NCBI GenBank assembly: GCA_001701135.1
Contig: DAAN01000019.1
Span: forward strand, 137,025 to 201,024
DNA from: Bacteroidales bacterium H3
Lineage (GTDB): Bacteria; Bacteroidota; Bacteroidia; Bacteroidales; Muribaculaceae
DNA: 64,000 nucleotides
Direction: 5' to 3'
Each line of letters starts with the position of its first letter. Position 1 is the first letter of the stretch. This document shows positions 9,070 through 18,060 of this stretch, in pieces. The notes under the pieces were generated by a model. That model saw nothing but the letters and a program-made list of their open reading frames with translations. It did no database searches and was not told the origin of the DNA. Both the position numbers and the translations under genes were made by a program.

Positions 9070-9314
9070 AGAGCTTGTTTAATAATAAATGTTGCCGATA
9101 GGGTCGCATATCCTGAGCCTGATTTCGTCGTGTGACGAAGGATTGTACGTGTGTACACGACTGAGGAACAGGGCGAAAGCAGGCCGGGATATGCGAAACA
9201 AAGGTAACTTTTCATAAAAGATATTTCTAAGAAACATGAAAAAAAGTTTTAGCAGATGTGAAGTTCTTGAAAATATTACCTTTTGTCGGTAACATTTATT
9301 ATTAAACAAGCTCT
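9070..9314. mobile_element. MITE-like palindromic element, 245 bp (element 1)
   Basis: Bounded by near-perfect terminal inverted repeats of about 29 bases beginning AGAGCTTGTTTAATAATAAA; the left copy reads ATGTTGCCGA and the right ATGTTACCGA at the inner end. Inside, TCGCATATCC (9104-9113) pairs with GGATATGCGA (9187-9196), and CCTG and TTCG segments further in also pair, so the left part folds into a long hairpin around a core at 9137-9168 whose tip is TGTAC-GTGT-GTACA. About 85 AT-rich bases without visible structure separate the hairpin from the right end. No transposase or plausible ORF. The core is shared with the element at 54267. Confidence 0.8.
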
Positions 9315-9331
9315 TAAACTCTACAGGAAAA

Positions 9332-9964
9332 ATGACGATTGACAAAGATGCCGTAAAGGCAGAATTCATTGATATGCTGCGCTCCACGGGGCGCGAAGGT
9401 GTCGATTATGTAATCGAGGAGATAGAGCGGCTCGGTTTCTTCGAGGCTCCCGCATCGGCCAACCACCACCTGAATGTGGAAGGTGGTCTCACACAGCATT
9501 CGCTCAATGTGGCCAAGGCCGCCCTGAGCGTGTGGGAGGCGCTCAAACCGCTGGAACCCACCCTCGGGAAAGAGGTTACACGCGACTCTATTATCATCTC
9601 GGCACTCCTGCATGATGTGTGCAAGGCCGACATCTATCGCCGCACCACAAAAAAACGCAAAAACGCACTCGGCATTTGGGAAGACTCCGAGGGCTACCGC
9701 CTCTCCTATAAAGGCTTCCCGATGGGTCACGGCGAGAAATCGCTCGTAGTGGTGCTCTGCAGCGGCATAGAGCTGAGCGACGCCGAGATGCTGGCCATCC
9801 GCTGGCATATGGGAGCCTGGGGCGTGAACCAGCACAGCCTCGAGGATTGCAAAAGCTACGATGCCGCCCGCAAACTCTATCCTTTAGTGTCGATCGTGCA
9901 GGCCGGAGACTCGCTGGCCGCCTCGATTCTCGAACGCGAGGCAGCCGAGCTTGACGAGCTTTGA
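9332..9964 (+). CDS. HD-domain phosphohydrolase-like protein
   Basis: 210 residues of the HD superfamily of metal-dependent phosphohydrolases. GLTQHSLNVAKAAL gives the first His (H56), SALLHDVCKAD the HD pair (H94, D95), and GHGEKS and IRWHMGAW two further His residues, with a late Asp in VQAGDSLA. This order fits the single-domain HD hydrolases common in Bacteroidales and Firmicutes. Substrate unknown; nucleotides or nucleotide-linked ligands are usual. It starts 17 bp after the right end of palindromic element 1, so its promoter must lie in or next to that element. No operon partner: 67 bp separate it from the TrpB-like gene. Confidence 0.85.
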   Translation: MTIDKDAVKAEFIDMLRSTGREGVDYVIEEIERLGFFEAPASANHHLNVEGGLTQHSLNVAKAALSVWEALKPLEPTLGKEVTRDSIIISALLHDVCKADIYRRTTKKRKNALGIWEDSEGYRLSYKGFPMGHGEKSLVVVLCSGIELSDAEMLAIRWHMGAWGVNQHSLEDCKSYDAARKLYPLVSIVQAGDSLAASILEREAAELDEL

Positions 9965-10031
9965 AACCTGAGAGCGCATCACCATCCCTCACCCCCTATT
10001 TCTGAAAATTCATCAAGTCACATAATTCAAA

Positions 10032-11411
10032 ATGAAAGAACAGCGCAAACGCTTTTTCCTCGACGAAGAGGATATCCCCCGCCAATGGTATAACATCCAG
10101 GCCGACATGCCCAACAAGCCGCAGCCACCGCTGCATCCCGCCACAAAGAAACCCCTTAAAGCCGAAGATCTTTTCCCGATCTTCGCCAAGGAGTGCTCAA
10201 AGCAGGAACTCAACACCACTGACCCCTGGATCGAAATTCCGGAGGAGGTCCGCGAAAAATATAAATATTATCGCACCACCCCCCTTGTGCGCGCCTACGG
10301 CCTTGAAAAGGCACTCGGCACTCCCGCCCATATCTATTTCAAGAACGAGAGCGTGTCGCCCATGGGGTCTCACAAACTCAACAGTGCCATTCCCCAGGCT
10401 TACTACTGCAAGCAGGAGGGCGTGACCAACATCACCACCGAGACCGGCGCCGGCCAGTGGGGCGCGTCGCTGGCCTACGCCGCAAGCATGTTCGGCATCG
10501 AGTCGGCTGTATATCAGGTAAAAATCTCATACGAGCAGAAGCCCTACCGCCGCAGCATCATGCAGACTTTCGGCGCACAGGTCACTCCGTCCCCCTCGAT
10601 GTCGACCCGCGCCGGCAAAGACATTCTCACCGCACACCCCAACCATCAGGGATCGCTCGGCACCGCCATCTCTGAAGCCGTAGAGCTGGCCCAGACCACT
10701 CCCAACTGCAAATATTGCCTCGGTTCGGTGCTCAACCACGTAGCCCTCCACCAGACCGTGATAGGTCTCGAAGCTGAAAAACAGATGGAGATGGCCGGCG
10801 AATACCCCGACGTAGTGATAGCCTGCTTCGGCGGCGGCAGCAATTTCGGCGGCATCGCCTTCCCCTTCATGCGCCACCGCATCAAGGGTGAAGAGGGAAA
10901 GAATCACACACGCTTTGTAGCAGCCGAACCCGCCAGCTGTCCCAAGCTCACCCGCGGCCAGTTCCGCTACGACTTCGGTGACGAAGCCGGCTACACTCCC
11001 CTCCTCCCCATGTACACCTTAGGCCACAACTTCGCCCCCGCCAACATCCACGCAGGCGGTCTGCGCTACCACGGCGCAGGTGTGATAGTATCGCAACTTC
11101 TAAAAGACGGTCTGATGGAGGCTGTCGACATCGATCAGCTCGAAAGCTTCAAGGCCGGCACCCTCTTTGCCCGCACCGAAGGCATAATCCCCGCTCCCGA
11201 ATCGTGCCACGCCATCGCAGCCACCATCCGCGAGGCTAACCGCTGCAAGGAGACAGGCGAGGAGAAGGTAATCCTCTTCAACCTCTCGGGCCACGGGCTC
11301 GTCGACATGGCCTCCTACGACAAGTATCTCGCCGGCGACCTCCAGAACTACTCGATTTCCGAAGAGGAACTCACCGCCAACATCAAGGAAACAGACCCCC
11401 TGCAGCCCTGA
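10032..11411 (+). CDS. TrpB2-type PLP-dependent tryptophan synthase beta-like enzyme
   Basis: 459 residues, longer than classical TrpB and matching the TrpB2 branch. The PLP lysine sits in SPMGSHKLNSA (K115), the catalytic Glu region in TTETGAGQWGAS, and the phosphate-binding loop in CFGGGSNFGG. The N-terminal extension (LDEEDIPRQWYNIQADMPNK) is typical of TrpB2. TrpB2 can join indole and serine; in genomes with a complete trp operon it is thought to salvage indole. No trpA or other trp gene is near, which fits that role. Ends at a strong hairpin terminator facing gldN. Confidence 0.9.
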   Translation: MKEQRKRFFLDEEDIPRQWYNIQADMPNKPQPPLHPATKKPLKAEDLFPIFAKECSKQELNTTDPWIEIPEEVREKYKYYRTTPLVRAYGLEKALGTPAHIYFKNESVSPMGSHKLNSAIPQAYYCKQEGVTNITTETGAGQWGASLAYAASMFGIESAVYQVKISYEQKPYRRSIMQTFGAQVTPSPSMSTRAGKDILTAHPNHQGSLGTAISEAVELAQTTPNCKYCLGSVLNHVALHQTVIGLEAEKQMEMAGEYPDVVIACFGGGSNFGGIAFPFMRHRIKGEEGKNHTRFVAAEPASCPKLTRGQFRYDFGDEAGYTPLLPMYTLGHNFAPANIHAGGLRYHGAGVIVSQLLKDGLMEAVDIDQLESFKAGTLFARTEGIIPAPESCHAIAATIREANRCKETGEEKVILFNLSGHGLVDMASYDKYLAGDLQNYSISEEELTANIKETDPLQP

Positions 11412-11477
11412 TCCCCTCCCCTGCGATGCAATTCTATGCCTGTAACGGCATAATTCATTGATAAAAACATTGAAAAG

Positions 11478-11519
11478 AAAGCGGGAAATCGGAATTGCTC
11501 CGGTTTCCCGCTTCTTTTA
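11478..11519. terminator. Rho-independent terminator, probably bidirectional
   Basis: AGCGGGAAATCGG (11480-11492) pairs with CCGGTTTCCCGCT (11500-11512) around a 7-nt loop, followed by TCTTTTAT. The bases before the stem give a T-rich run on the other strand, so it can also stop transcription from gldN. Confidence 0.85.
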
Positions 11520-11550
11520 TTCACATCTATTCGTCAGTCAACTAACTATT

Positions 11551-11585
11551 AGTTATTCAACCAATTATCAGTTATTCAACTAACG
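11551..11585. repeat. 19-bp imperfect tandem repeat
   Basis: AGTTATTCAACCAATTATC at 11551 is followed at once by AGTTATTCAACTAACG at 11570, and AGTCAACTAACTATT just before is a more diverged copy. It lies between the terminator and the end of gldN. No function seen. Confidence 0.6.
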
Positions 11586-11603
11586 AAAATGGGGTTTAAG
11601 CCG

Positions 11604-12776
11604 TCACTTGCGGCGGCGCACCGACTTGGTGGCTGACGAAGATGATTTTGCAGCTTTAGGTTTCGACGCCTTGGCTTTCTTTTTCTTGGTAGATGATTTG
11701 GACGACGCCTTGGCACGTGAACTGCGCGAACGTGAGGATTTCACCTGCTCCTGTGTCTCGCCGTCGCGCGAAGCGATGTTCTCGCCACGCTCTGCGGCTG
11801 CGGCGGCCTCCTCGGCGGCTGCTTCGGCGGCTTCACGAGCCTCACGGGCTGCTATGATTTCCTCGCGCGAGGGCACCCACAGACCTTTGTCGAACTGCTC
11901 CAGACGGTTCTGGATGCTGTCCTGGGCGCGCTGGCGGTCATCGGGATCGGGATAGAGCTGCATCATCGACTTGTTGGCGAGATTACGCGTCTTGTATATG
12001 TCGCCGTCATACATGTTGCGCGAGAAATAATCGGCATAGGTGTAGCGCGGCAGATTGTTGTTATCGTCGACGAAAATATACTGCTGGGCGAGATAGGGAC
12101 GGAGCTGATCCATGCGCACCCAGAACATGGGGTAGCGCACCGGCTCACCGCCAAAGTCATCGCTGCGGTGCAGCACGGGGCAGATAGCCTCCACCGTGCG
12201 GTGAGTCTTGTTGCTGCGCGAGTCAAACTCCCATTTCTCTATGATATAATATGAAAGCACCTCGTTGGCAGGCACATCGCTCTCCTCGATCGTGAATTTG
12301 GGATTCTTCTCGGTGGAGCCTTTGGCAGGTGTGTTTAGCACGTGGAAGCGGCTGAGCATGTCGGCAACCTTCACGCGGTATTCATCAGTGAAAACCTCCT
12401 TGCCGTCGAGATATTCATAGACAGGAATCTGATTGGCTGCGACCAGACGCATGATGATGCGGAAAAGATTCTCCTGCCCGTCGACAACCTCCTCAGGATA
12501 ATATAGAGGCATGTTCTTGTTGTTGTCGAGCTTGAGGTCGCGGTAAATCACGCGCATCCACTGCTTGTCGGCATCGGCCGTTTCCTGAGTGGCGTAGCGT
12601 TGCTGCATGCGGTCGGTCACTCCCGGGGTCTCAGTCTTCTCGCGGTCGCGGGCCGAGCCGCCGCGACGAACCACCGACGAGCTGGAAGAGTTGCCGGCAG
12701 CGTTCTGCGCCAGTGCGGGGAGCACGCCTGCGGCGAAGACGAGTGCGGCTATGGTGATTTTTGCAAATGCTTTCAT
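11604..12776 (-). CDS. gldN: Type IX secretion ring subunit PorN/GldN
   Basis: 390 residues with a signal peptide (cleavage near ALAQ, residue 24). In the type IX secretion system PorN/GldN forms, with PorK/GldK, the periplasmic ring below the outer membrane. The family core is clear: WMRVIYRDLKLDNNKNMPLY, ENLFRIIMRLVAANQIPVYE, RYPMFWVRMDQLRPYLA, YTYADYFSRNMYDGDIYK. The last 80 residues are a low-complexity Ala/Glu stretch followed by a Lys/Ser/Arg-rich tail, longer than in typical homologues and possibly wall-binding. Last gene of the porT-porP-gldKLMN operon, 54 bp after gldM. Confidence 0.93.
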   Translation of the reverse strand: MKAFAKITIAALVFAAGVLPALAQNAAGNSSSSSVVRRGGSARDREKTETPGVTDRMQQRYATQETADADKQWMRVIYRDLKLDNNKNMPLYYPEEVVDGQENLFRIIMRLVAANQIPVYEYLDGKEVFTDEYRVKVADMLSRFHVLNTPAKGSTEKNPKFTIEESDVPANEVLSYYIIEKWEFDSRSNKTHRTVEAICPVLHRSDDFGGEPVRYPMFWVRMDQLRPYLAQQYIFVDDNNNLPRYTYADYFSRNMYDGDIYKTRNLANKSMMQLYPDPDDRQRAQDSIQNRLEQFDKGLWVPSREEIIAAREAREAAEAAAEEAAAAAERGENIASRDGETQEQVKSSRSRSSRAKASSKSSTKKKKAKASKPKAAKSSSSATKSVRRRK

Positions 12777-12830
12777 GTATATTGTATCGTATATCTGTTC
12801 TAAAATAGGGTTATGCGCCTTGTCTCAGCA

Positions 12831-14399
12831 TCAGTTGACTATCACTTCTATCGGCGAGAGGTCGCGGGTGATACCGTCGGGGCCGATTGCCTTCACGCGT
12901 GTGATGTAGAAGCGTTTGCCGCGCGACAGACGCCGGAACGAATCTTTCTGTCGCTGCGAGAACTGCGCCCCGGCCGAAACCTCAGGAATGGCGTTGCCCA
13001 TCGAATCGAAGAACACGGTCTCGAAGCTTAGCACCTTGAACTGGATGTTGAGCAGATCGTCGTCGATGGCGGCCTCGATGCCCGGGGCATTGAGCAGAGT
13101 GGTCTTGGCCAGTCCGCGTCCGCCCCCTTTGTAGTGGCTTGTGTTGCCGTTGGCGTCGCGGAATGCGATATATGGCGTGGGATCGGGGAGCTTGCGCACA
13201 CGGAATTTGGTGGAGGCCACAGTCATGGGGCGGCCATCCATCTGTGCCGTCACGGAAATCACAGCTTCTTCGCCGACCTTACCGGGGTGAGCCACCCAAT
13301 GGTCGCCGCTACGGGTCAGGGTGCCGTTCGACATAGTGGCCGACACATTGTTCATGGCCACACCGGGCACTGAGATCGAAATGGGATTGTCGATGCCGGC
13401 ATAGAGCACATTCATCATGGTGGCCGATACAGTGGCCGTGGGTTCAATCACGGTGTAGGAGCTTTCGAATGGGTGGCGGCTGACAGTGCCGTCGCCATGA
13501 GGCACTTCCAGGTAGCCCTTGTAGTCGAAGGTGCCGGTAGCGCCGGGCGAGAATTCATAAAGGCCGCGGTCGTTGCCGAGCTGTTTGCCGTTGACAAACA
13601 CCACGGGACGGGCAGTGGTGTCGACAGCCGCGAGCACTATATTTGCCGAATATTTGCCGCCGCGCATCACGAAACGGCTCTGCGGAATCACGAAAGCGTT
13701 TAGCTCGTTGACACGCACGTCGCCTGCGTCGACATTGGCAAGGAGTGCCTGCAGAGCCTCTCCCTCGGCATATTTCACATCGTTCTGGAGCTTGGTGAGC
13801 AGCGTCACGGCAGCCACCACAGGCTGGTTGTCGAATTTCGACTCCTCCCAGCTCTGCTTGCCCAGCGTGCCCTTTCGTGTCACGGGGTCGGTGGAGAGAG
13901 CCTTGAGGATATTGTCGCGTTTGGCGGGGTCAGTCATCAGCGAGGCCACATAGTCGCGGTATTTCTCGACCGAGTTGCGCAACCCTTTTCCGCGGGGACG
14001 TTTTCCTGTGAGCATCACCACTGAGGCCGCCTCGAGGTTGTCGCGGTTCTGAATGTCGGTGACCTTGCCGTCGCTGCCGTCGGCCTCGATCACGATCAGA
14101 GTCTTCAGAGAATCGATTGTGCGGTAGACGCTGTCGGTGGCGCGGCGCACCTCGAGCGCTTTCTCATACCACTGGCGCCCCTTGCCGGGGTTCTGCTGTG
14201 CGAAAGCGTCGAGAGTGTTGAGGATAGCGCCATTGCGCTGCTCCACATTATTGTTGGTGCGTGTGAGACCCTCCTCCACCTGGGTGAAGCCGTTGAGCAC
14301 ATCGCTCGAGACATTCAGAGCCAGCATGGCGGTCAGAACGATGTACATAAGGTTGATCATCTTCTGACGCGGCGAGAGCCTGTTATTACTGGTACCCAA
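12831..14399 (-). CDS. gldM: Type IX secretion motor-coupling protein PorM/GldM
   Basis: 522 residues. The N-terminus RLSPRQKMINLMYIVLTAML is the single membrane helix that inserts into the GldL motor, and LNVSSDVLNGF is the conserved continuation. The rest is a long periplasmic rod of four domains in known structures; the helical D1 lies about 40-220 and beta-rich domains follow (about 225-515). GldM carries motion from the inner-membrane motor to the PorK/N ring. It follows gldL by 23 bp. Length is normal. Confidence 0.95.
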   Translation of the reverse strand: MGTSNNRLSPRQKMINLMYIVLTAMLALNVSSDVLNGFTQVEEGLTRTNNNVEQRNGAILNTLDAFAQQNPGKGRQWYEKALEVRRATDSVYRTIDSLKTLIVIEADGSDGKVTDIQNRDNLEAASVVMLTGKRPRGKGLRNSVEKYRDYVASLMTDPAKRDNILKALSTDPVTRKGTLGKQSWEESKFDNQPVVAAVTLLTKLQNDVKYAEGEALQALLANVDAGDVRVNELNAFVIPQSRFVMRGGKYSANIVLAAVDTTARPVVFVNGKQLGNDRGLYEFSPGATGTFDYKGYLEVPHGDGTVSRHPFESSYTVIEPTATVSATMMNVLYAGIDNPISISVPGVAMNNVSATMSNGTLTRSGDHWVAHPGKVGEEAVISVTAQMDGRPMTVASTKFRVRKLPDPTPYIAFRDANGNTSHYKGGGRGLAKTTLLNAPGIEAAIDDDLLNIQFKVLSFETVFFDSMGNAIPEVSAGAQFSQRQKDSFRRLSRGKRFYITRVKAIGPDGITRDLSPIEVIVN

Positions 14400-14422
14400 T
14401 GGTAAAGAGTTTTAGAGGTTAA

Positions 14423-15430
14423 TCAAATATTCGTTGAGGCGCTGTTGGCGGGTGCGTCGGGCTGCTCGGGTACGGGCGGAGGAGCCACGGGGGCACCTTG
14501 CGCGGCGGCAGCGGCGGCCATGGGGTTGGCGCCATACATGTTCACGGTCATGGCGTGGATCATGCGCTCGTAGACCTGGTTGAGCTGGTGCATGTAGAGA
14601 GCCATCTTCTCGGTCTCCTCGCAGTAGCGTGCGCTCTGCGACGAGCTGCGCTCATACATGTCGCGGATCTCCTTGATGCCGTGGTTGACACGGTCGATGG
14701 CATCGAGCTGCGAACTTACACTCTTGAGCTGGATCTCATAGATGGTGTTCAGGCCCTGGATATTGCGGTTGAGAGCCTGCATCTGCTCGACATATCCGCC
14801 CGACGAGCGGGTGATGTTTTCGGAATTCTCGGTGATTGCGCGATACGATTCAAGCAGAGTGTCGCTCACGGAATTGAGCGAACGGGTGGTCTCCTGGAGG
14901 TGACGCAACTCCTCGGCCATACCGGCCACCTGATCGAGATAGGTCTGGGTGGCCGAAACCATCGAGGTCACCACCTCGGCCGGCGTGGAGTCGCCCGAAA
15001 GCACCGGAGCCACGATAGGCCCCTGCGGCACGGCGCCACGGCCACCATTCTCCACGTGCGCATCGGCCGACATCTGATTGCCGGAAACCGCGGCACCGGT
15101 GCTGACAGTGCCGCCGGTGACAATCACCGGAGCGCTTGCCGGCTCGGCGCCCTCCTCATCTGTCTCCTCCTTGTCGAGGTTGGGGAACACATTCTCCCAT
15201 TTGTAGGAGCGCGGAGGATGGTCGAAGGCGGTGAGGGTGAACATCAGCACCTCAGTGCCCATACCGAGCGACAGCAGGAAGTTGCCGCCGGGAAGATGGA
15301 GGATTTTGAAAAGCGCACCCCAGATGACGATGGCGGCACCGATGGAGTAGGCGAAGTTGAAGAAACGCTGGCCGGCGTCGGAGGAGATCCAGGCCGATAT
15401 GCCGCGCTTGTACTGTTTATATTTTCCCAT
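14423..15430 (-). CDS. gldL: Type IX secretion proton-motive motor protein PorL/GldL
   Basis: 335 residues with two helices (about 25-47 and 52-72) containing AYSIGAAIVIWGALFKILHL and LLSLGMGTEVLMF. The Glu in GTEVLMF is the membrane-embedded acidic residue used for proton coupling in GldL. A long cytoplasmic helical part follows, with a Pro/Ala/Gly-rich linker at about 95-145 and another at the C-terminus (VAPPPVPEQPDAP). GldL pentamers surround a GldM dimer. Middle of the operon: 61 bp after gldK, 23 bp before gldM. Confidence 0.94.
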   Translation of the reverse strand: MGKYKQYKRGISAWISSDAGQRFFNFAYSIGAAIVIWGALFKILHLPGGNFLLSLGMGTEVLMFTLTAFDHPPRSYKWENVFPNLDKEETDEEGAEPASAPVIVTGGTVSTGAAVSGNQMSADAHVENGGRGAVPQGPIVAPVLSGDSTPAEVVTSMVSATQTYLDQVAGMAEELRHLQETTRSLNSVSDTLLESYRAITENSENITRSSGGYVEQMQALNRNIQGLNTIYEIQLKSVSSQLDAIDRVNHGIKEIRDMYERSSSQSARYCEETEKMALYMHQLNQVYERMIHAMTVNMYGANPMAAAAAAQGAPVAPPPVPEQPDAPANSASTNI

Positions 15431-15491
15431 GGAATATTAGCTGAGAAATGGATAATCGAGTGAGGGAAGGGGACAATGGGCTGATGTGGAC

Positions 15492-16937
15492 TTACTTACC
15501 CGTCTTTTGCCCCTTGGCGAAGCCTATCTGGGAGCGGACGCAACGGAATCCGATATAGGAGCGCTGCTCGTTCTGGAATTCCCACATGCGGATGTCGGAG
15601 CGAATATTGTGGGCCACATCCTTCCATGAACCGCCGCGCACAATCTTGCGCTTCATGCGGTAGGGATCCTCCATTGCCGCATCGTAGCGGTATTCGGGGT
15701 TGATGTCGGCGGTAAGGTCCTGCACGGTTTCGTTAAAGGCTGTCGAGGTCCATTCGCTCACGTTGCCTGCCATGTCGTAGAGGCCGAAATCGTTGGGTGA
15801 ATAGGTGCCCACGCGCGAGGTGATCAGGTGGCCGTCCTTCACATAGTTGCCGTCGTTAGGCTTGAAGTTGGCATAGAAACAGCCCTTGTCCTCGCTCATG
15901 GTGATGTCGCCCTCCCAGGGATATTTGTTGGCATCCTCGCCGGCGCGGGCGGCATACTCCCATTCAGCCTCCGTGGGCAGACGGAACGGCTCCACATACA
16001 CGCCCTCCTTGCCCAGCGAACGTTTCAGATAGTCGGTGCGCCAGTTGCAGAAGGCATTTGCCTGCTCCCAGCTCACACCCACCACGGGATACTCGCTGTA
16101 GCCTCCGTGGCTGAAATACATGCGCACGTAGGGCTCGTTGTAGGCATTCTCGAAGTCGTTGACCCAACATGTGGTGTCGGGGTATACATTGACAATATAG
16201 GTGTTGAGAAAATCGTAGTCGCCGGTGAGATTGCGTGAAATGGTCTGACGCACAATTTCGCCCTCGTCGTTGATAAACGCGGTGTCTTTCGAGATCATGG
16301 GCATGTCGGTCGGCACGGGCAGATCGGTGTTGTAGACACGCTTGCGGGGATCGAGACGATTGCGGCGCTTGGCGGCCTCGGTGTGGTTGTAGACCTCGTA
16401 GCGGTAGTTGAGCTGAGTGGGATCGAGCTCTCGCTTGCCGGTGATGGGATTTGTGCGGTAAAGGCTCTCGATAGCGCGTTCGGCATCCTCGTCGGGGTTA
16501 CGCCAGGGAATGGGCTTGTTCCAGTTGAGATGAGGTTTCACGGGATTACCCTCGCGGTCCTCCTCGATTTTATAAGCCTCGTTGCCTCCGTAGGCGGGAT
16601 CGGCCAGACGTTCGCGGATGATGGAGTCGCGCACCCAGAACACAAACTGCTTGTATTTCGAGTTTGTAACCTCGGTTTCATCCATCCAGAATGCGTCGAC
16701 CGACATACCCTTGGTGTCGGCTTCGAGATTCCACGCGCTGTCGGCTTCGGCCGGACCCATGTGCAGGGCGCCACGGTCAACGAGCACCATGCCGTAGGGT
16801 GTAGGCTCGGCCCAGGATGTGCCTCCCACGCCGGTGACTTCACCGCCGTTGCTGCCGCCTCTGCGTCCCGAGGCGCAGCTTGCCGCCAGGAGAAGCATCA
16901 GCAGTGACGGGAGGATGTATAACGAAAGTCTTTTCAT
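15492..16937 (-). CDS. gldK: Type IX secretion ring lipoprotein PorK/GldK
   Basis: 481 residues from the ATG at 16937. An upstream in-frame start at 17006 is possible but would put 23 residues before the lipoprotein signal. LLMLLLAASCASG is a type II signal with lipid-modified Cys at residue 21. The rest is an FGE-sulfatase-like domain typical of GldK: YGMVLVDRGALHMG, FWMDETEVTNSKYKQF, RLPTEAEWEYAARAG, DMAGNVSEWTS, KIVRGGSWKD. It forms the outer-membrane-associated ring with GldN. A second copy of the family (gldJ) is not in this window. Follows porP by 82 bp. Confidence 0.93.
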   Translation of the reverse strand: MKRLSLYILPSLLMLLLAASCASGRRGGSNGGEVTGVGGTSWAEPTPYGMVLVDRGALHMGPAEADSAWNLEADTKGMSVDAFWMDETEVTNSKYKQFVFWVRDSIIRERLADPAYGGNEAYKIEEDREGNPVKPHLNWNKPIPWRNPDEDAERAIESLYRTNPITGKRELDPTQLNYRYEVYNHTEAAKRRNRLDPRKRVYNTDLPVPTDMPMISKDTAFINDEGEIVRQTISRNLTGDYDFLNTYIVNVYPDTTCWVNDFENAYNEPYVRMYFSHGGYSEYPVVGVSWEQANAFCNWRTDYLKRSLGKEGVYVEPFRLPTEAEWEYAARAGEDANKYPWEGDITMSEDKGCFYANFKPNDGNYVKDGHLITSRVGTYSPNDFGLYDMAGNVSEWTSTAFNETVQDLTADINPEYRYDAAMEDPYRMKRKIVRGGSWKDVAHNIRSDIRMWEFQNEQRSYIGFRCVRSQIGFAKGQKTGK

Positions 16938-17019
16938 ATCGGATTTCAGTGTGTATGCTTTATATAAGGTATGCTGTGTAATCTGTCGAGGTTTATGGCC
17001 GGGCAAAAGCGCCGTGGCG

Positions 17020-18033
17020 TCACATTATGCGCACCGCGCGGTGGCGGTTGCGGTTCTTCTCCGAGAAATCAAGCTTCAGGCTGTAGCCGGCGAAGATTTC
17101 GAGGCTGCCCGAAGATGCTTTTGAAATGGCCGAGACGGGATAGTCGTAGGCGGCACCCAGATAGAAGCCCTTGATTTCGGCCGACACGATGCCGTAGACG
17201 GCATCTTTCCAGCGGTAGCCCACACCAAGGGTGAGGAACTTGTTGTAGCGGCCGCGCAGCGTGGCTTCCCATGTAGTAAAGGTGAAATCGGTCTTGACCA
17301 ATGCGGAGGGCAACACTTCAAATAACGTATTATTTAACTTTATATTGCTCCCTGCCATGAAATATAGCGTGCGACCGATCTGAAATTCATAATTTTTCTC
17401 CTCGGAGTTCTCGCCCGATTCTGAGTTGAGTTTCACCGCGGGATTGTTGAGATGAGTGCCTGATACGCCGGCCCAGAATTTGGGATGAACATAGAAGACA
17501 CCCGCACCGATGTCAAACGCATTGCCGTTGAGATCCTGCTTGGGAATGGCCTCGTCGGTCGACTGGTGATAGTCGTCGTTGTCGGGGATATAAACCTCGG
17601 AACCTTTGAACCCCTGGTTCATGAAACCTAACTGTGCGCCCACGGTGAGCGTGCCTTTGAACAGGCGGATCTTATAGCCAAGCTGTGCGCCGATATTGAG
17701 ATTGCTGTAGAGACCGATTTTTTCCTGCTGCATCACCAGACCCGCGCCGAACTTCTTTTTAAGGAATTTGAAAGGCATGTCGGCGGTAATGAGGAAGGTG
17801 TTGGGCGCTCCGTGGATGCCCATCCACTGCAGACGGGCGCCGCCGCGGATTTTCAGCAGGTCGGTGTTGCCGATGGCTCCGGCGTTGTAGTAGTTAGGCA
17901 CCTCGAAATATTGCGAGAACTGGGCGTCGTATTGCGCGGCAGCTCTCTGCGGCAGCAAAGCAGCCACAGCGGCAAGCATTGCGACGGCCATGATCCGCAG
18001 CATTCCGCGGCTGAGTATGTTTATAGATTTCAT
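17020..18033 (-). CDS. porP: PorP/SprF-family type IX secretion outer-membrane protein
   Basis: 337 residues with a signal peptide (cleavage near RAAAQ, residue 34) and the family opening YDAQFSQYFEVPNYYNAGAI, then alternating beta-strand sequence to a strand-like C-terminus. PorP/SprF proteins are beta-barrels; PorP of Porphyromonas gingivalis belongs to the core type IX machinery. Position directly before gldK matches porP-porK-porL-porM-porN order, so this is probably the core PorP and not one of the cargo-linked SprF paralogues. The 27-bp gap from porT contains one end copy of the GAGCTTGTTTAA repeat. Confidence 0.9.
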   Translation of the reverse strand: MKSINILSRGMLRIMAVAMLAAVAALLPQRAAAQYDAQFSQYFEVPNYYNAGAIGNTDLLKIRGGARLQWMGIHGAPNTFLITADMPFKFLKKKFGAGLVMQQEKIGLYSNLNIGAQLGYKIRLFKGTLTVGAQLGFMNQGFKGSEVYIPDNDDYHQSTDEAIPKQDLNGNAFDIGAGVFYVHPKFWAGVSGTHLNNPAVKLNSESGENSEEKNYEFQIGRTLYFMAGSNIKLNNTLFEVLPSALVKTDFTFTTWEATLRGRYNKFLTLGVGYRWKDAVYGIVSAEIKGFYLGAAYDYPVSAISKASSGSLEIFAGYSLKLDFSEKNRNRHRAVRIM

Positions 18034-18035
18034 TT

Positions 18036-18056
18036 AGAGCTTGTTTAATAAAAAAT
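18036..18056 (+). repeat. Solo GAGCTTGTTTAATAA repeat between porT and porP
   Basis: AGAGCTTGTTTAATAA followed by AAAATG, matching the end of palindromic element 1, with no partner. It occupies nearly all of the short gap inside the T9SS operon. Confidence 0.7.
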
Positions 18057-18060
18057 GCTC

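Noticed and set aside
9079..9387. 102-residue minus-strand frame inside palindromic element 1
   Set aside because: It crosses both inverted repeats and the start of the HD gene, with no domain-like sequence.
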